A stretch of 14,389 nt of DNA from DASPTT01 sp035623275 (lineage in GTDB: Bacteria; Actinomycetota; Acidimicrobiia; Acidimicrobiales; UBA8190). Below the pieces are notes generated by a model, which was given only the letters and a program-made list of their open reading frames with translations, was not told the origin of the DNA and did not search any database. The translations under genes were made by a program, and so were the position numbers. The stretch is from assembly GCA_035623275.1 (NCBI GenBank), contig DASPTT010000116.1:1-14389 (forward strand). Reading direction: 5' to 3'. Positions 1-7,317 of this stretch are shown here, in pieces (within the stretch, counting starts at the first letter, position 1; each line of letters begins with the position of its first letter).

Positions 1-342
1 GACCGCAGTCCGAAGCGTCGTGAGGGGATCGCGCAGATGCTCGAGAACGTCGCCGAACGTGATGACGTCGAACTGCTCACCCTCGAGCTCCTGCCACAGC
101 GTACCGGCGTCGAGGTCTCCCACGACAACGCGCTCAGCCCATTGCTCGGCGACGGCGGCTGCCTCGGGATCGCGCTCGATGCCGACGACGTGGCAGCCAC
201 GGTCGTTGAGAACCTTGGAGAAGTACCCGGTTGCGCATCCCACCTCGAGGACACGCTTGTTGAACCCGGTGAAGTCCAACATATAGGCGTACGAATTGTT
301 CGTGGACGCGGGATCGACGATCGTGTCGTAGACAAACGCCAA
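1..342 (-). CDS. Class I SAM-dependent methyltransferase, C-terminus cut by window edge
   Basis: The minus frame is open from the window edge and reads as a Rossmann methyltransferase. From the TTG at 342, motif I is VLEVGCATGY (residues 31-40), followed by VVGIERDPEAA with the acidic residue that binds the SAM ribose (about 52-62). VVVGDLD lies at 72-78, and the post-II segment FDVITFGDVLEHL at 91-103. The acceptor is not evident; by context it may be a sugar, lipid or glycan. It follows the membrane-protein gene in the same direction, so it is probably the distal gene of the glycan operon. The start is uncertain. TTG at 342 sits directly after the upstream stop, has an AGGGGG-like sequence before it, and gives a first residue close to the family pattern YDxxVDP. 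GTG at 390 and ATG at 429 are in frame but would add an Arg-rich extension and overlap the upstream gene by 47 or 86 bases. Confidence 0.88.
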   Translation of the reverse strand, partial: MAFVYDTIVDPASTNNSYAYMLDFTGFNKRVLEVGCATGYFSKVLNDRGCHVVGIERDPEAAAVAEQWAERVVVGDLDAGTLWQELEGEQFDVITFGDVLEHLRDPLTTLRTAV

Positions 343-343
343 T

Positions 344-2299
344 TCAGCGACCCCCTGCTCGGTGACCCGACCCTCGAAAAGTGTACCCACGCCCTCCCGC
401 GGATGGCGCGGCGACCGCTGGAGGATCATGGGGCGGCCAGCCGGTGTCGACCTCGGCCTCGGCTCCAAGGTCGGGACGCGCTCGCGTCCTGCGCCAGGCG
501 ACGAGCCACCAGCAGAGCACGAATGATGCGAGCATCACCGATGCGATCGAGACACCGATCCCGATCCAGACCCGAAGTGGATACGAGCTGTGCGTTCGCA
601 CTTCCGACGCGTTCGTGGTTCCTGGCAGGGTTTGGAGGACGAGCAGTCCGTCGCCTGTCTCTCCGGCTACTCGAGCCCCCGAGACGGCCACGAGGGGCGA
701 CCACACGATGTTCGTCGAGTAGAGGTGGTTCGGCTCGATGTCGGCATGCGAAGGAGCGCGGCCGTCGAGGGCGAAGTCGAGCCGATCGGGCGGATGTGCA
801 AGGGTACGCCCGCCCTGGGTCAAGCGGAACTGGCCGAGCTGCGGGGCATTGGGCATCTTCATCGTGGGTGGGAGCGAATCTGCGGTGATCGAGGAGGCTC
901 TCGTCGCGCCTGGGGCGCCGGGCAAGGCGACGGGAGTCGCGGCGAGCACCTGGTAGACCCCGAGGCCGACGTACCAGGCCGCAACGACGTAGACGAACGC
1001 GATACCCATCCTCCTCGCCGGCGAGCGATAGGTCGCTCCCACAAGCAAGAGCGTCACGACGAGGAGGAGCGCGAGCGTCAGGTACGAGTTCAGGCGGTAA
1101 GGGAACTGGATCGAACCTCGCACGACCGTGGGTACCGCTCGCATGAACCACGGCGCATCGGCGGTCCACCAAGCGGTGTGGGTCATCAGGGCGAAGAGGA
1201 GTCCCCCCAGACAGACGAGTATCGCCGCCGCCCAGGCCACGGGCTTGCCCTTCGAAGGGCCATTGCGCCGCCGAGAAATCATGGCCTGCGTCGTCGCGAT
1301 CGCCAGAAGCCCAATAGGGATGAGGAACAGCGACTCCGTCTGGTTGTAGAGCTGCTCCCGGACCCCCACGACGCGTGTTTGCGCCTCCGGCCACCGCAGG
1401 ATCGGCCACAGGACGACGGAGGGACGGTCCAACGCCGTCACAGCCGTGGCAAGGGAACCGCCGGCGATCATCGTCCGATGAGCAAGCCACACGTCCGGCA
1501 CCAGCCACGCTGCCGTGAGACCGGCGCCGATCACGAACGCGACGACCATGGGCACCAGCCGTCTGGCATCCCGCCAGCGGATTCCCAGCACCCAAGCGAA
1601 CAGCAGGACCACGAGCGCGAGGAAGGAGAGACCGAGCACGGAGGTGATGTTGTGCATACCGAGAATGAAGCTGACCGACACGGCGATCAAGACCAGCGCG
1701 ACTCGGTCGGTCGAGCCCTCCCCTAGGGCCACCAGGTACCGGACGGCGCTTCCGAGCAGCAACGAGACCATCGAGACCGCGACGAACTCTGCCCAGGCAC
1801 CGCGCCCGTACACGTCGGTGAGATAGTAGGGCGCGGCCACTCCGGCGGAGGCGAGGGCGGCGGCCAGGGGCGGGGAGACGCCGAGCCCCTTCGTCGTCCA
1901 GTAGAGACCCACGAAGGCGCCGAAGGCAGCGGCGACCATCGAACCGAGGAAGGCGATCCATGGGGTCACCACGACCGACAGATACGCGAGCACCGCGAGC
2001 CCGTATCCGCCATAGAAGACCTGGTTGGGGTAGTAGAGGTCCGTGAACCGCGACTGGATGAAGAACGAAGGGAGCCCCGACGAGCGCACCGTGTCGTGCT
2101 GGACGACGAGGAGCCAGTACGGGAATCCCCATTCGAACCACGCATTTTGACGGAACATGAACGGGGCGAAGAACCCGATGCTGAGGACAGCGCCCAGGAG
2201 ATACGGCCACCGGGGGGATCGGCCCTGGGGCCGAGCATGCCGAGTGGTGCTGCCGGCGGCATCCACCCGTGTCATCAGGGAGCCGCGCAAGAAGGTCAC
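344..2299 (-). CDS. Polytopic membrane protein, PTPS-related/YfhO-like (GT-C-like) family
   Basis: This is a 651-residue integral membrane protein with about 12-13 hydrophobic segments (for example 32-49, 100-136, 173-190, 199-240, 248-268, 324-342, 354-374, 404-422, 431-450 and 577-600). A soluble, probably extracytoplasmic segment spans about 460-575, and the tail is Arg/Gly/Pro-rich. The stretch PYYLTDVYGRGAWAEFVA (157-174) resembles the conserved block of the '6-pyruvoyl-tetrahydropterin synthase-related' membrane family (PF10131). Despite its name that family looks like a GT-C glycosyltransferase or YfhO-type protein rather than a pterin enzyme. A role in moving or using lipid-linked sugars is inferred from this and from the adjacent GT2 gene. 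The GTG start lies 4 bases after the GT2 stop, with AGGA almost touching it. ATG at 2275 is an alternative with no Shine-Dalgarno sequence. The family assignment is from memory of the motif. Confidence 0.85.
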   Translation of the reverse strand: MTFLRGSLMTRVDAAGSTTRHARPQGRSPRWPYLLGAVLSIGFFAPFMFRQNAWFEWGFPYWLLVVQHDTVRSSGLPSFFIQSRFTDLYYPNQVFYGGYGLAVLAYLSVVVTPWIAFLGSMVAAAFGAFVGLYWTTKGLGVSPPLAAALASAGVAAPYYLTDVYGRGAWAEFVAVSMVSLLLGSAVRYLVALGEGSTDRVALVLIAVSVSFILGMHNITSVLGLSFLALVVLLFAWVLGIRWRDARRLVPMVVAFVIGAGLTAAWLVPDVWLAHRTMIAGGSLATAVTALDRPSVVLWPILRWPEAQTRVVGVREQLYNQTESLFLIPIGLLAIATTQAMISRRRNGPSKGKPVAWAAAILVCLGGLLFALMTHTAWWTADAPWFMRAVPTVVRGSIQFPYRLNSYLTLALLLVVTLLLVGATYRSPARRMGIAFVYVVAAWYVGLGVYQVLAATPVALPGAPGATRASSITADSLPPTMKMPNAPQLGQFRLTQGGRTLAHPPDRLDFALDGRAPSHADIEPNHLYSTNIVWSPLVAVSGARVAGETGDGLLVLQTLPGTTNASEVRTHSSYPLRVWIGIGVSIASVMLASFVLCWWLVAWRRTRARPDLGAEAEVDTGWPPHDPPAVAAPSAGGRGYTFRGSGHRAGGR

Positions 2300-2303
2300 T
2301 TCC

Positions 2304-3164
2304 TCACGCTCGGGTCTCGCGTCGCGCGGCCCCTTCGTCCGGGTCGCCCAGACCAGGCCGCGAGACCCACCTGTCCGGACGCGATCGGCGATCGTCGTCG
2401 TGCTGTCGGCGTCGTCGGCGATTCTCCCGTCCGATCACGTACAGGTCGGCGAATGCAGCAAGCGCGTCACCGATCCGCAGGGTGGAGCCCCTGACGTGGC
2501 GCCACGCGTGAAGCGGGACCTCGACGATCTGCGATTCGTCCAACGCCGGCGCACCGGAGACACCCGTGAGCAGGCGGTTCAGCAGGTCGACGTCGAAGGA
2601 CAATCGGGTTCGGAACGGCTGGACCAGAGCGGCGCGAAGGGTCTCGTTGACTCTGAAGACCTTGGCCCCGCATTGCGTGTCGTAGACCGGAAGATCAAGA
2701 GCCCACGACGCCAGGGTGGCATAGACGCGACCCAGGTAGTGGCGGACCCGGCTCCGCTCGATCCGACTGCCGAGATGCATCACGCGTGCGCCCATCACGC
2801 ACGCCAACGACGGATCGGACTCGAGGACCGACACCAGGCGGAGGAGCTCCCTCGGGGGTGTGGCCATGTCGGCGTCGTAGTAGCCGACCACGGCCGCTCC
2901 CGCCTCGATCCCCCTCAGAAGCCCCTGTCGGACGGCCTCGGCCTTGCCCGAGTTGCGGGCGAGCGTCACCATGTCGATGCAGCTCGACTTGCCGCACAGG
3001 TCTGTTAGCAGTTTCGGCGTCACATCCGTCGAGCCGTCGTCCACGAAGACGAGGTGGATCCCGCCGTCGTCGACGAGGCGAACGAACCGGGTCGGCTCCA
3101 GGCGCTGCGCCTCGTTGTAGCAGGGCACGACGATCACCGGCGGGGCGGCTGCAACCTCGGGCAT
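2304..3164 (-). CDS. GT2 glycosyltransferase, dolichyl/polyprenyl-phosphate glucosyltransferase (ALG5)-like
   Basis: This is a family 2 glycosyltransferase with a GT-A fold. Using numbering from the upstream GTG at 3203, the nucleotide-sugar motifs are VIVVPCYNE (23-31) and VFVDDGSTD (52-60). YYDADMATPP (108-117) is the DxD metal site, and VYDTQCGAKVFR (173-184) is the block typical of ALG5/DPG and DPM synthases. The domain ends near residue 260 with WRHVRGSTLRIGDALAAF. Such enzymes move a sugar from an NDP donor to polyprenyl phosphate on the cytoplasmic face. No C-terminal membrane helices are present, as in the soluble subtype. A tail of about 38 residues rich in Arg and Asp follows the domain and looks unlike the rest. 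I favour ATG 3164 because it places the fold about nine residues in, but GTG 3203 is open and in frame. It heads the operon with the membrane protein and methyltransferase. Confidence 0.9.
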   Translation of the reverse strand: MPEVAAAPPVIVVPCYNEAQRLEPTRFVRLVDDGGIHLVFVDDGSTDVTPKLLTDLCGKSSCIDMVTLARNSGKAEAVRQGLLRGIEAGAAVVGYYDADMATPPRELLRLVSVLESDPSLACVMGARVMHLGSRIERSRVRHYLGRVYATLASWALDLPVYDTQCGAKVFRVNETLRAALVQPFRTRLSFDVDLLNRLLTGVSGAPALDESQIVEVPLHAWRHVRGSTLRIGDALAAFADLYVIGRENRRRRRQHDDDRRSRPDRWVSRPGLGDPDEGAARRETRA

Positions 3165-3213
3165 CCCGATCACGCGTTCCCGGAGCACACGGTGCCCCTG
3201 CACACATAAACCA

Positions 3214-3354
3214 TCAACACGGTTCGGGCGACCTCACCGGGCGCTCGCCCGCCACAAGAATCTCACTTCGGACTCGGTCGATCTCCTCGAGGTGTTCATC
3301 CATCGAGCTGAGCGCCTGGAGGACGATACACCACCACCCGGGAGCCAGCCGCAC
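3214..3354 (-). CDS. Possible small ORF of 29-46 residues upstream of the GT2 gene
   Basis: A short minus frame ends in TGA at 3214-3216, ten bases before the GTG at 3203 of the GT2 gene. It can start at GTG 3354 (46 residues) or ATG 3303 (29 residues). The ATG-initiated part begins MDEHLEEIDRVRSEI and continues LVAGERP. It has a regular acidic/basic helical pattern and mostly G/C-ending codons, and looks more protein-like than the other frames of this gap. Neither start has a good Shine-Dalgarno sequence, and I do not recognise the family. It could be a small operon leader protein or the remnant of a longer gene. No function is proposed. Confidence 0.3.
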   Translation of the reverse strand: MRLAPGWWCIVLQALSSMDEHLEEIDRVRSEILVAGERPVRSPEPC

Positions 3355-3385
3355 GGGTGCGGGCGGGATCGACGACGGCGGGGGC

Positions 3386-3391
3386 TATTCT
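3386..3391 (+). promoter_or_regulatory. Candidate -10 box for the GT-C gene
   Basis: TATTCT matches four of six -10 consensus bases and would place transcription start near 3398, giving a leader of about 40 bases to ATG 3438. I see no convincing -35 hexamer at normal spacing. The divergent gap (3204-3437) otherwise holds the possible small ORF on the minus strand and a short CGGGCG/CGCCCG inverted repeat at 3238-3251. Confidence 0.25.
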
Positions 3392-3437
3392 CCACGATCC
3401 AGGACCTCGCAGGCGCTCGAAGGGGTGAAGCACTGGA

Positions 3438-5126
3438 ATGAACGGTGCGGGCCATGCGATTCTCGTGCTCGCCTATCTGGGGTTGCTGCTCGGAGTGGTG
3501 GTGTTGTGGCCGCGAGCGCGAAGCCCGAGACGGGCCGCCCTCGTCACGCTCGGAATCGTCGGCGCCCTCGCCGCGGTCCACGAGGCGTTGTTCGACACCC
3601 TGTCCGAAGACGCCTTCATCACCTACCGCTATGCGTTGAACATCGTCCAGGGACATGGCCCGGTGTTCAACGTCGGCCGGCACGTCGAGGGGTACTCGAA
3701 TTTCCTCTGGATGATCGTCATCGCCGTTCCGCACTGGGTCGCCGGGGTCTCCATCGTCGAGAGCGCCCGTGGCCTGGGATCGATCCTTGCCGTGGCCACG
3801 GTCGGCCTTACCTACGCGGTCGCCGCCCGACAGGCCGGCAACCGCCAGGCGGGCCTGATCGCCGCGATCCTGACGGCCGCGATCGGCAGCTTCGTCGCGT
3901 GGGGGCCCAGCGGCCTCGAGGTGCCGCTCTTCTCGCTGCTGCTGGTCTCGGCGCTTCTGGTTCTCTCCCATCGCCAGTATCTCGTCGCCGGGCTCCTGCT
4001 GGGCCTTGCCACGATGACGCGCCTCGACGCCGTCGTCGTCGTCGTTGTCGTGGGTCTGTGGGTCCTGGCCTGGCCAGGCTCGGAATTCCGCGTGCGTCTT
4101 CGCTCGTTCGCGCTCCTGGCGGTCGGCGTCGGGGTGCTCGTCGCCCCGTGGACGATCTGGCGCGTCGACTACTACGGGTATCTCGTTCCGAACGCCGTGG
4201 CGGCCAAATCGGGAATGCCGCTCGCGCGTCAGCTTCACCTGGGACTCGGGTACTTCAATTCCTTCGCCATCTCGATCCTTCCCGTGATCCTCCTCGGCGC
4301 GATCGCCCTCGCCTTCTTCCTTCCGAAGATCCGGCAGACGGATCCCGAGTTGTTGGCGTTCTGGGCCCTGTTGGTCGGCGTGGTCATCGTCTTCACCCTC
4401 TATGTGATCCTGGTCGGCGGGGACTGGATGCCCGCCTTCCGGTTCTTCGCGCCCATCGTCCCTGTCCTCGTGCTGGCCATCGTCCTGGCGTTCTCCTGGG
4501 GGTTGGGACCGGACGCGAAACGGGTGCTGGCATCTCGTGCCACGATCGCCGTTGTCGCCACGGCCGTTGCACTCCTTCTCGTGGTCGACTTCTCCGACGT
4601 GCGGTTGATCCAGGACGTTCGAGGGCACCGGGTCGACGTGGAGCAGACGGCGGACGTCGGTGCCTGGTTCCATTCGACCCTGCCCACCGGAACGACGATC
4701 GCGACCTTCCCGAACGGGGCGATCTCGTACAACGCGGGCACGGGGATGCAAATGATCGACATGTGGGGACTCACGGACGAACACATCGCACGCCACGGGA
4801 AGCGAATACCGGACGGCGCTCCGGGGCACATTGCCTACGACAACGTCTACATCGCGGCGAGGAGGCCGGACCTCGTGTTCCCAGATCTGCAAGGTCTGGA
4901 CAAGGCGCCGTCATGCGTGATGTACCGACACTTCGCGGGCAGCTACGTCGCGGTCAGCTTCCAGCTCCGAGGTCGGCCTCTCTGGGCGGACCTCCTGGTG
5001 AGAAGTGACGAGGCGCCCGGGATCGTGCGCCGCCTGTCCTCCGTGCACCGCTATGTCCTCTACCCCTGTCCCCCTGATCCCTTTTCGGGCGGTCCACCAC
5101 CGCCGCTCCCGAACGAGCCTGCGTAG
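3438..5126 (+). CDS. GT-C superfamily glycosyltransferase, AftB-like arabinofuranosyltransferase family
   Basis: This is a 562-residue polytopic membrane enzyme that probably transfers a sugar from a polyprenyl-phosphate donor to a surface glycan outside the membrane. The GT-C signature is in the first extracytoplasmic loop: SEDAFITYRYA (56-66), with an acidic pair at 57-58 including the likely catalytic Asp58. GHGPVFN and VEGYSNFLW (83-91) follow. Further family blocks are MTRLD (193-197), LVPN (249-252), GGDWMPAFRF (327-336) and DMWGLTDEH (441-449). About ten hydrophobic helices precede a soluble C-terminal domain from about 385. Mycobacterial AftB shares the first-loop pattern, but many other bacterial GT-C proteins do too, so arabinose is not proven. 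ATG 3438 has AGGGG at 3421-3425, rather far upstream. A run of seven valines (199-205) is encoded by GTC/GTT/GTG repeats. It is divergent from the GT2 operon. Confidence 0.87.
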   Translation: MNGAGHAILVLAYLGLLLGVVVLWPRARSPRRAALVTLGIVGALAAVHEALFDTLSEDAFITYRYALNIVQGHGPVFNVGRHVEGYSNFLWMIVIAVPHWVAGVSIVESARGLGSILAVATVGLTYAVAARQAGNRQAGLIAAILTAAIGSFVAWGPSGLEVPLFSLLLVSALLVLSHRQYLVAGLLLGLATMTRLDAVVVVVVVGLWVLAWPGSEFRVRLRSFALLAVGVGVLVAPWTIWRVDYYGYLVPNAVAAKSGMPLARQLHLGLGYFNSFAISILPVILLGAIALAFFLPKIRQTDPELLAFWALLVGVVIVFTLYVILVGGDWMPAFRFFAPIVPVLVLAIVLAFSWGLGPDAKRVLASRATIAVVATAVALLLVVDFSDVRLIQDVRGHRVDVEQTADVGAWFHSTLPTGTTIATFPNGAISYNAGTGMQMIDMWGLTDEHIARHGKRIPDGAPGHIAYDNVYIAARRPDLVFPDLQGLDKAPSCVMYRHFAGSYVAVSFQLRGRPLWADLLVRSDEAPGIVRRLSSVHRYVLYPCPPDPFSGGPPPPLPNEPA

Positions 5127-5187
5127 GAGCGCGCTCGCTGTCGAAGGGGGCTCAGCCGGCTTGGAGCGGAACGCCGTTGCGGGTGGT

Positions 5188-5358
5188 CTAGGTGCCAGCT
5201 GATCCCAGGTCGTCGATCGGGACCTTCGCCTCTTCACGCCACCGCCCGGTGGGATCTTCAATGGATCCGTCGTAGTGCTGGCCGGGGCTACCTGGCCTGG
5301 GGACCCTGGCTTCGGAGATTAGGGGGGACCCATGGACGCTCTGGTTCCCGTATTGGCC
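5188..5358 (-). pseudogene. Possible remnant of a coding region in the gap before the condensing enzyme
   Basis: The gap 5127-5331 holds no complete gene. One minus frame is open from 5358 to a TAG at 5188-5190 and reads ISEARVPRPGSPGQHYDGS, continuing EDPTGRWREEAKVPIDDLG. This composition resembles a genuine protein C-terminus more than random GC-rich translation. The stretch has no ATG, GTG or TTG, is closed upstream by a stop at 5359-5361, and its 5' end overlaps the start of the condensing-enzyme gene. It may be a decayed gene end or chance. I do not recognise a family. Confidence 0.2.
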
Positions 5359-6486
5359 TCAGAGGTGACCGTGTCCGTGCTCGGTGCAGGATCGTTTCTG
5401 CCCGAGCATCGGGTGTCCAACGAGGAGATCCTCCACTACCTGCGCCCGGCCCGGCCCGACGGGCGGCTGCTCGAAGCCGAATGGGTGGAACGCCATCTCG
5501 CCATCCACGAACGCCGACTCGACTACGAGTTCGGCGGGCGCCGCAAACGCCCTCGGGCCGACGGGGGCCTTTACGACGGCGACCTGGCCCTCCGAGCAGC
5601 CAGCGCCGCCTTGGGCGACGCTGACCTGGGCGCCGGAGCGATCGACCTGTTCGTCCATGTCACCTCCACGCCGGATCTCCTGACGTGTCAGGACCACTTC
5701 CGCTACCTGATGAGGGAACTGGGGCTGCGCCGCGACACCGAGTTGGTGCATCACAACCTGGGTTGTGCGGGGCTCGCCCCTGCCTTTCGCACGGCGGCCA
5801 CCACGCTCATCGCAACCGCCCCCGCGACCGCCCTGGTGGTGGCGAGCAACTGTCCCTCCGGATACTTCGGACCCGAGGTGCACGACTACTACTACAACCA
5901 CCCGAGCGGCATGGGCTGGCTGGCCCCGCTCATGTTCGCCGATGGCGCGGGAGCGGTGGTGCTGCGATCGGCTCGTCGGGAACCGGATGCCGGCCCCAGC
6001 GGCTTGTTGTCGGTCCGCTATGAGACGAACCCCGACATCGAGCTGGTCACCTACCCGGCCGGCGGCTGCCTCCATCACACCACCGAGGCCAACCTCGCCG
6101 ACAACGTCTTCCTGATGGACGGGGTCAAGGTGGCCGAGGTCTTCGCACCCCTCATGACGCGGAATTTCGAGATGCTCCAAGAGGATTGGTCGACCAGCGT
6201 CAAGCAGGTTACTGGCGCTGACTTCGATGTCGATGCAGTGGCACGTTGGTACCTGCACCAGGCCAATGGTGTCGTGGTGCGCGAGGCGGCCAAGATGCTG
6301 GACCTGCCCCTGGATCGTGTCCCCATCGGCGTCGACCACTACGGCAACACCTCCGCGGCGAGCACTCTCATTCTGCTGGACGAGGACCGTCGGGAGGGTC
6401 GGGTCCACCAGGGCGACCTTCTCGCCTTCCTCTGGATCGGCGCCGGCAACGGAGCCATGAACGGCTACGCGGCCATGGTGCTTTGA
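5332..6486 (+). CDS. 3-oxoacyl-ACP synthase III (FabH)-like condensing enzyme, thiolase fold
   Basis: This 384-residue protein has the complete KAS III catalytic triad. Cys145 is in HHNLGCAGLAPAF, His309 in WYLHQAN (306-312) and Asn339 in HYGNTSAAS. GAGNGAMNGYAAMVL near the C-terminus corresponds to the family's closing glycine-rich strand. FabH-like enzymes condense an acyl-CoA or acylated Cys intermediate with malonyl-ACP or a similar nucleophile. Others in the fold catalyse head-to-head or ester-forming reactions. Length exceeds housekeeping FabH (about 320-335) because of an N-terminal extension and an insert around residues 60-82 and 183-195 (aromatic DYYYNHPSG). No ACP, ketoreductase or other fatty-acid gene adjoins, so it may be a specialised enzyme rather than the housekeeping initiator. 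The start is supported by AGGGGGG at 5321-5327, four bases before ATG 5332. The gene is monocistronic and convergent with the next gene. Confidence 0.88.
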   Translation: MDALVPVLASEVTVSVLGAGSFLPEHRVSNEEILHYLRPARPDGRLLEAEWVERHLAIHERRLDYEFGGRRKRPRADGGLYDGDLALRAASAALGDADLGAGAIDLFVHVTSTPDLLTCQDHFRYLMRELGLRRDTELVHHNLGCAGLAPAFRTAATTLIATAPATALVVASNCPSGYFGPEVHDYYYNHPSGMGWLAPLMFADGAGAVVLRSARREPDAGPSGLLSVRYETNPDIELVTYPAGGCLHHTTEANLADNVFLMDGVKVAEVFAPLMTRNFEMLQEDWSTSVKQVTGADFDVDAVARWYLHQANGVVVREAAKMLDLPLDRVPIGVDHYGNTSAASTLILLDEDRREGRVHQGDLLAFLWIGAGNGAMNGYAAMVL

Positions 6487-6568
6487 GCGGCGGATCATTG
6501 CGTGACCGACCAGGAGTGCCATGGTGTGAGCCGCCCTGGGTCCGATGGAGCTCAAGAAACCCAGGTCC

Positions 6569-7126
6569 TCATTGGGTGATGCGGTAGTGAAGGTGGGCGA
6601 CTCCGCTGCGGGAGCGCCGCTCATTGAGCAGTTGAAGGTCGAGGCGCGCGTGCCTGGGGAGAGCGTGTTTGCCACCTCCTAGCACGATCGGCCAGAAGAA
6701 CAAGTGGCACTCGTCCACCAAGCCCGCCCCAAACGCTTGGGCAGCGAGATCAGCTCCGCCCACCGTGAGATCGTGGGTTTCGCCAGCCTTCACCCGCCGA
6801 ATCGCCTCGACGTTGAACTCCCGCTCGAGGGTGGTCCTGCCGCTCGACACCGATGCCAGGGTCTTCGAGAAGACGACTTTGTCGGCCGCTCGCCAGATGT
6901 TGGCGAAGTCCGCGACCCAGGGCGGCTGGTCAGCGATGGATGCGGTCTCCCAGTAGACCATCGTCTCGTACATGCGGCGTCCGTAGAGATAGGTGCCGAC
7001 CGTGCGCTCGAGGTCGTTGATGAAACTGAAATACTCCTCGTCAGGGACACCCCAATCGATGCCACCGTCCCGGTCCTCGCTGTAACCGTCGAGTGACGTG
7101 TTCGCCACGTAGATGAGCTTGGCCAT
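6569..7126 (-). CDS. Dihydrofolate reductase family protein (RibD C-terminal domain)
   Basis: This is a single-domain reductase of the RibD_C/DHFR-like superfamily (PF01872), with 185 residues, normal for stand-alone members. Visible family blocks are MAKLIYVANTSLDGY at the N-terminus, YLYGRRMYE (46-54), KVVFSKTL (83-90), the NADPH-binding glycine segment LTVGGADLAA (120-129) and PIVLGGGK (146-153). Such proteins are probably NAD(P)H-dependent reductases of unknown substrate. They are not the folate enzyme FolA, and this one is not RibD because the deaminase domain is absent. ATG 7126 is fixed by GGAGG (7134-7138 on the minus strand), seven bases upstream. The gene follows the alpha/beta hydrolase in the same direction with a gap of about 190 bases. 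TATCTT about 30 bases upstream of the ribosome site is a weak -10 candidate. It is probably expressed alone. Confidence 0.88.
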   Translation of the reverse strand: MAKLIYVANTSLDGYSEDRDGGIDWGVPDEEYFSFINDLERTVGTYLYGRRMYETMVYWETASIADQPPWVADFANIWRAADKVVFSKTLASVSSGRTTLEREFNVEAIRRVKAGETHDLTVGGADLAAQAFGAGLVDECHLFFWPIVLGGGKHALPRHARLDLQLLNERRSRSGVAHLHYRITQ

Positions 7127-7253
7127 GGTGATGCCTCCGACTGGACCCTCGACCGAAGATAGTTCGCACTGACCGCTCAGGATGCCGGTCCTCCGGCCGA
7201 GTCAGGACGCCTCCGAACCATCCGGGGTCGCCGGCACCCGACCATGAGCGGAC

Positions 7254-7269
7254 GCGTTCGTGAGAACGC
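7254..7269. repeat. Perfect 6-4-6 inverted repeat between hydrolase and reductase genes
   Basis: GCGTTC and GAACGC flank GTGA. It lies about 50 bases past the hydrolase stop and 130 bases before the reductase start. It could be a weak hairpin ending hydrolase transcription or a regulator site for the reductase. There is no U-tract. The remaining part of this 191-base gap holds only the reductase ribosome site and a weak -10 candidate. Confidence 0.3.
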
Positions 7270-7317
7270 CGGTGCGCGCCCGCCGCTCCTACAGTGGGTC
7301 CCTCGGGCTGACGCGGT

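Noticed and set aside
426..2210. Long open frame of 594 codons inside the membrane-protein gene
   Set aside because: Same-strand alternative frame, Arg/Pro-rich, with no family motifs; the overlapping frame has clear membrane helices.
3234..4892. 552-codon minus frame opposite the GT-C gene
   Set aside because: Highly charged antisense shadow without motifs.
2786..5008. 740-codon plus-strand frame across the GT2 and GT-C genes
   Set aside because: Arg/Gly/Pro-rich shadow of two genes with clear motifs; typical of GC-rich DNA.
6535..6565. CCTGGGT/ACCCAGG inverted repeat between convergent genes as a terminator
   Set aside because: Only seven pairs with a 17-base loop and no U-tract; too weak to call, although the location is suitable. 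Nothing else is seen in the 82-base gap.
5359..6675. 438-codon minus frame opposite the condensing enzyme
   Set aside because: Antisense shadow; the plus-strand frame has the full Cys-His-Asn triad.
7254..7269. LexA-type SOS box
   Set aside because: The half-sites are GTTC-N4-GAAC, the reverse polarity of the Gram-positive GAAC-N4-GTTC box.
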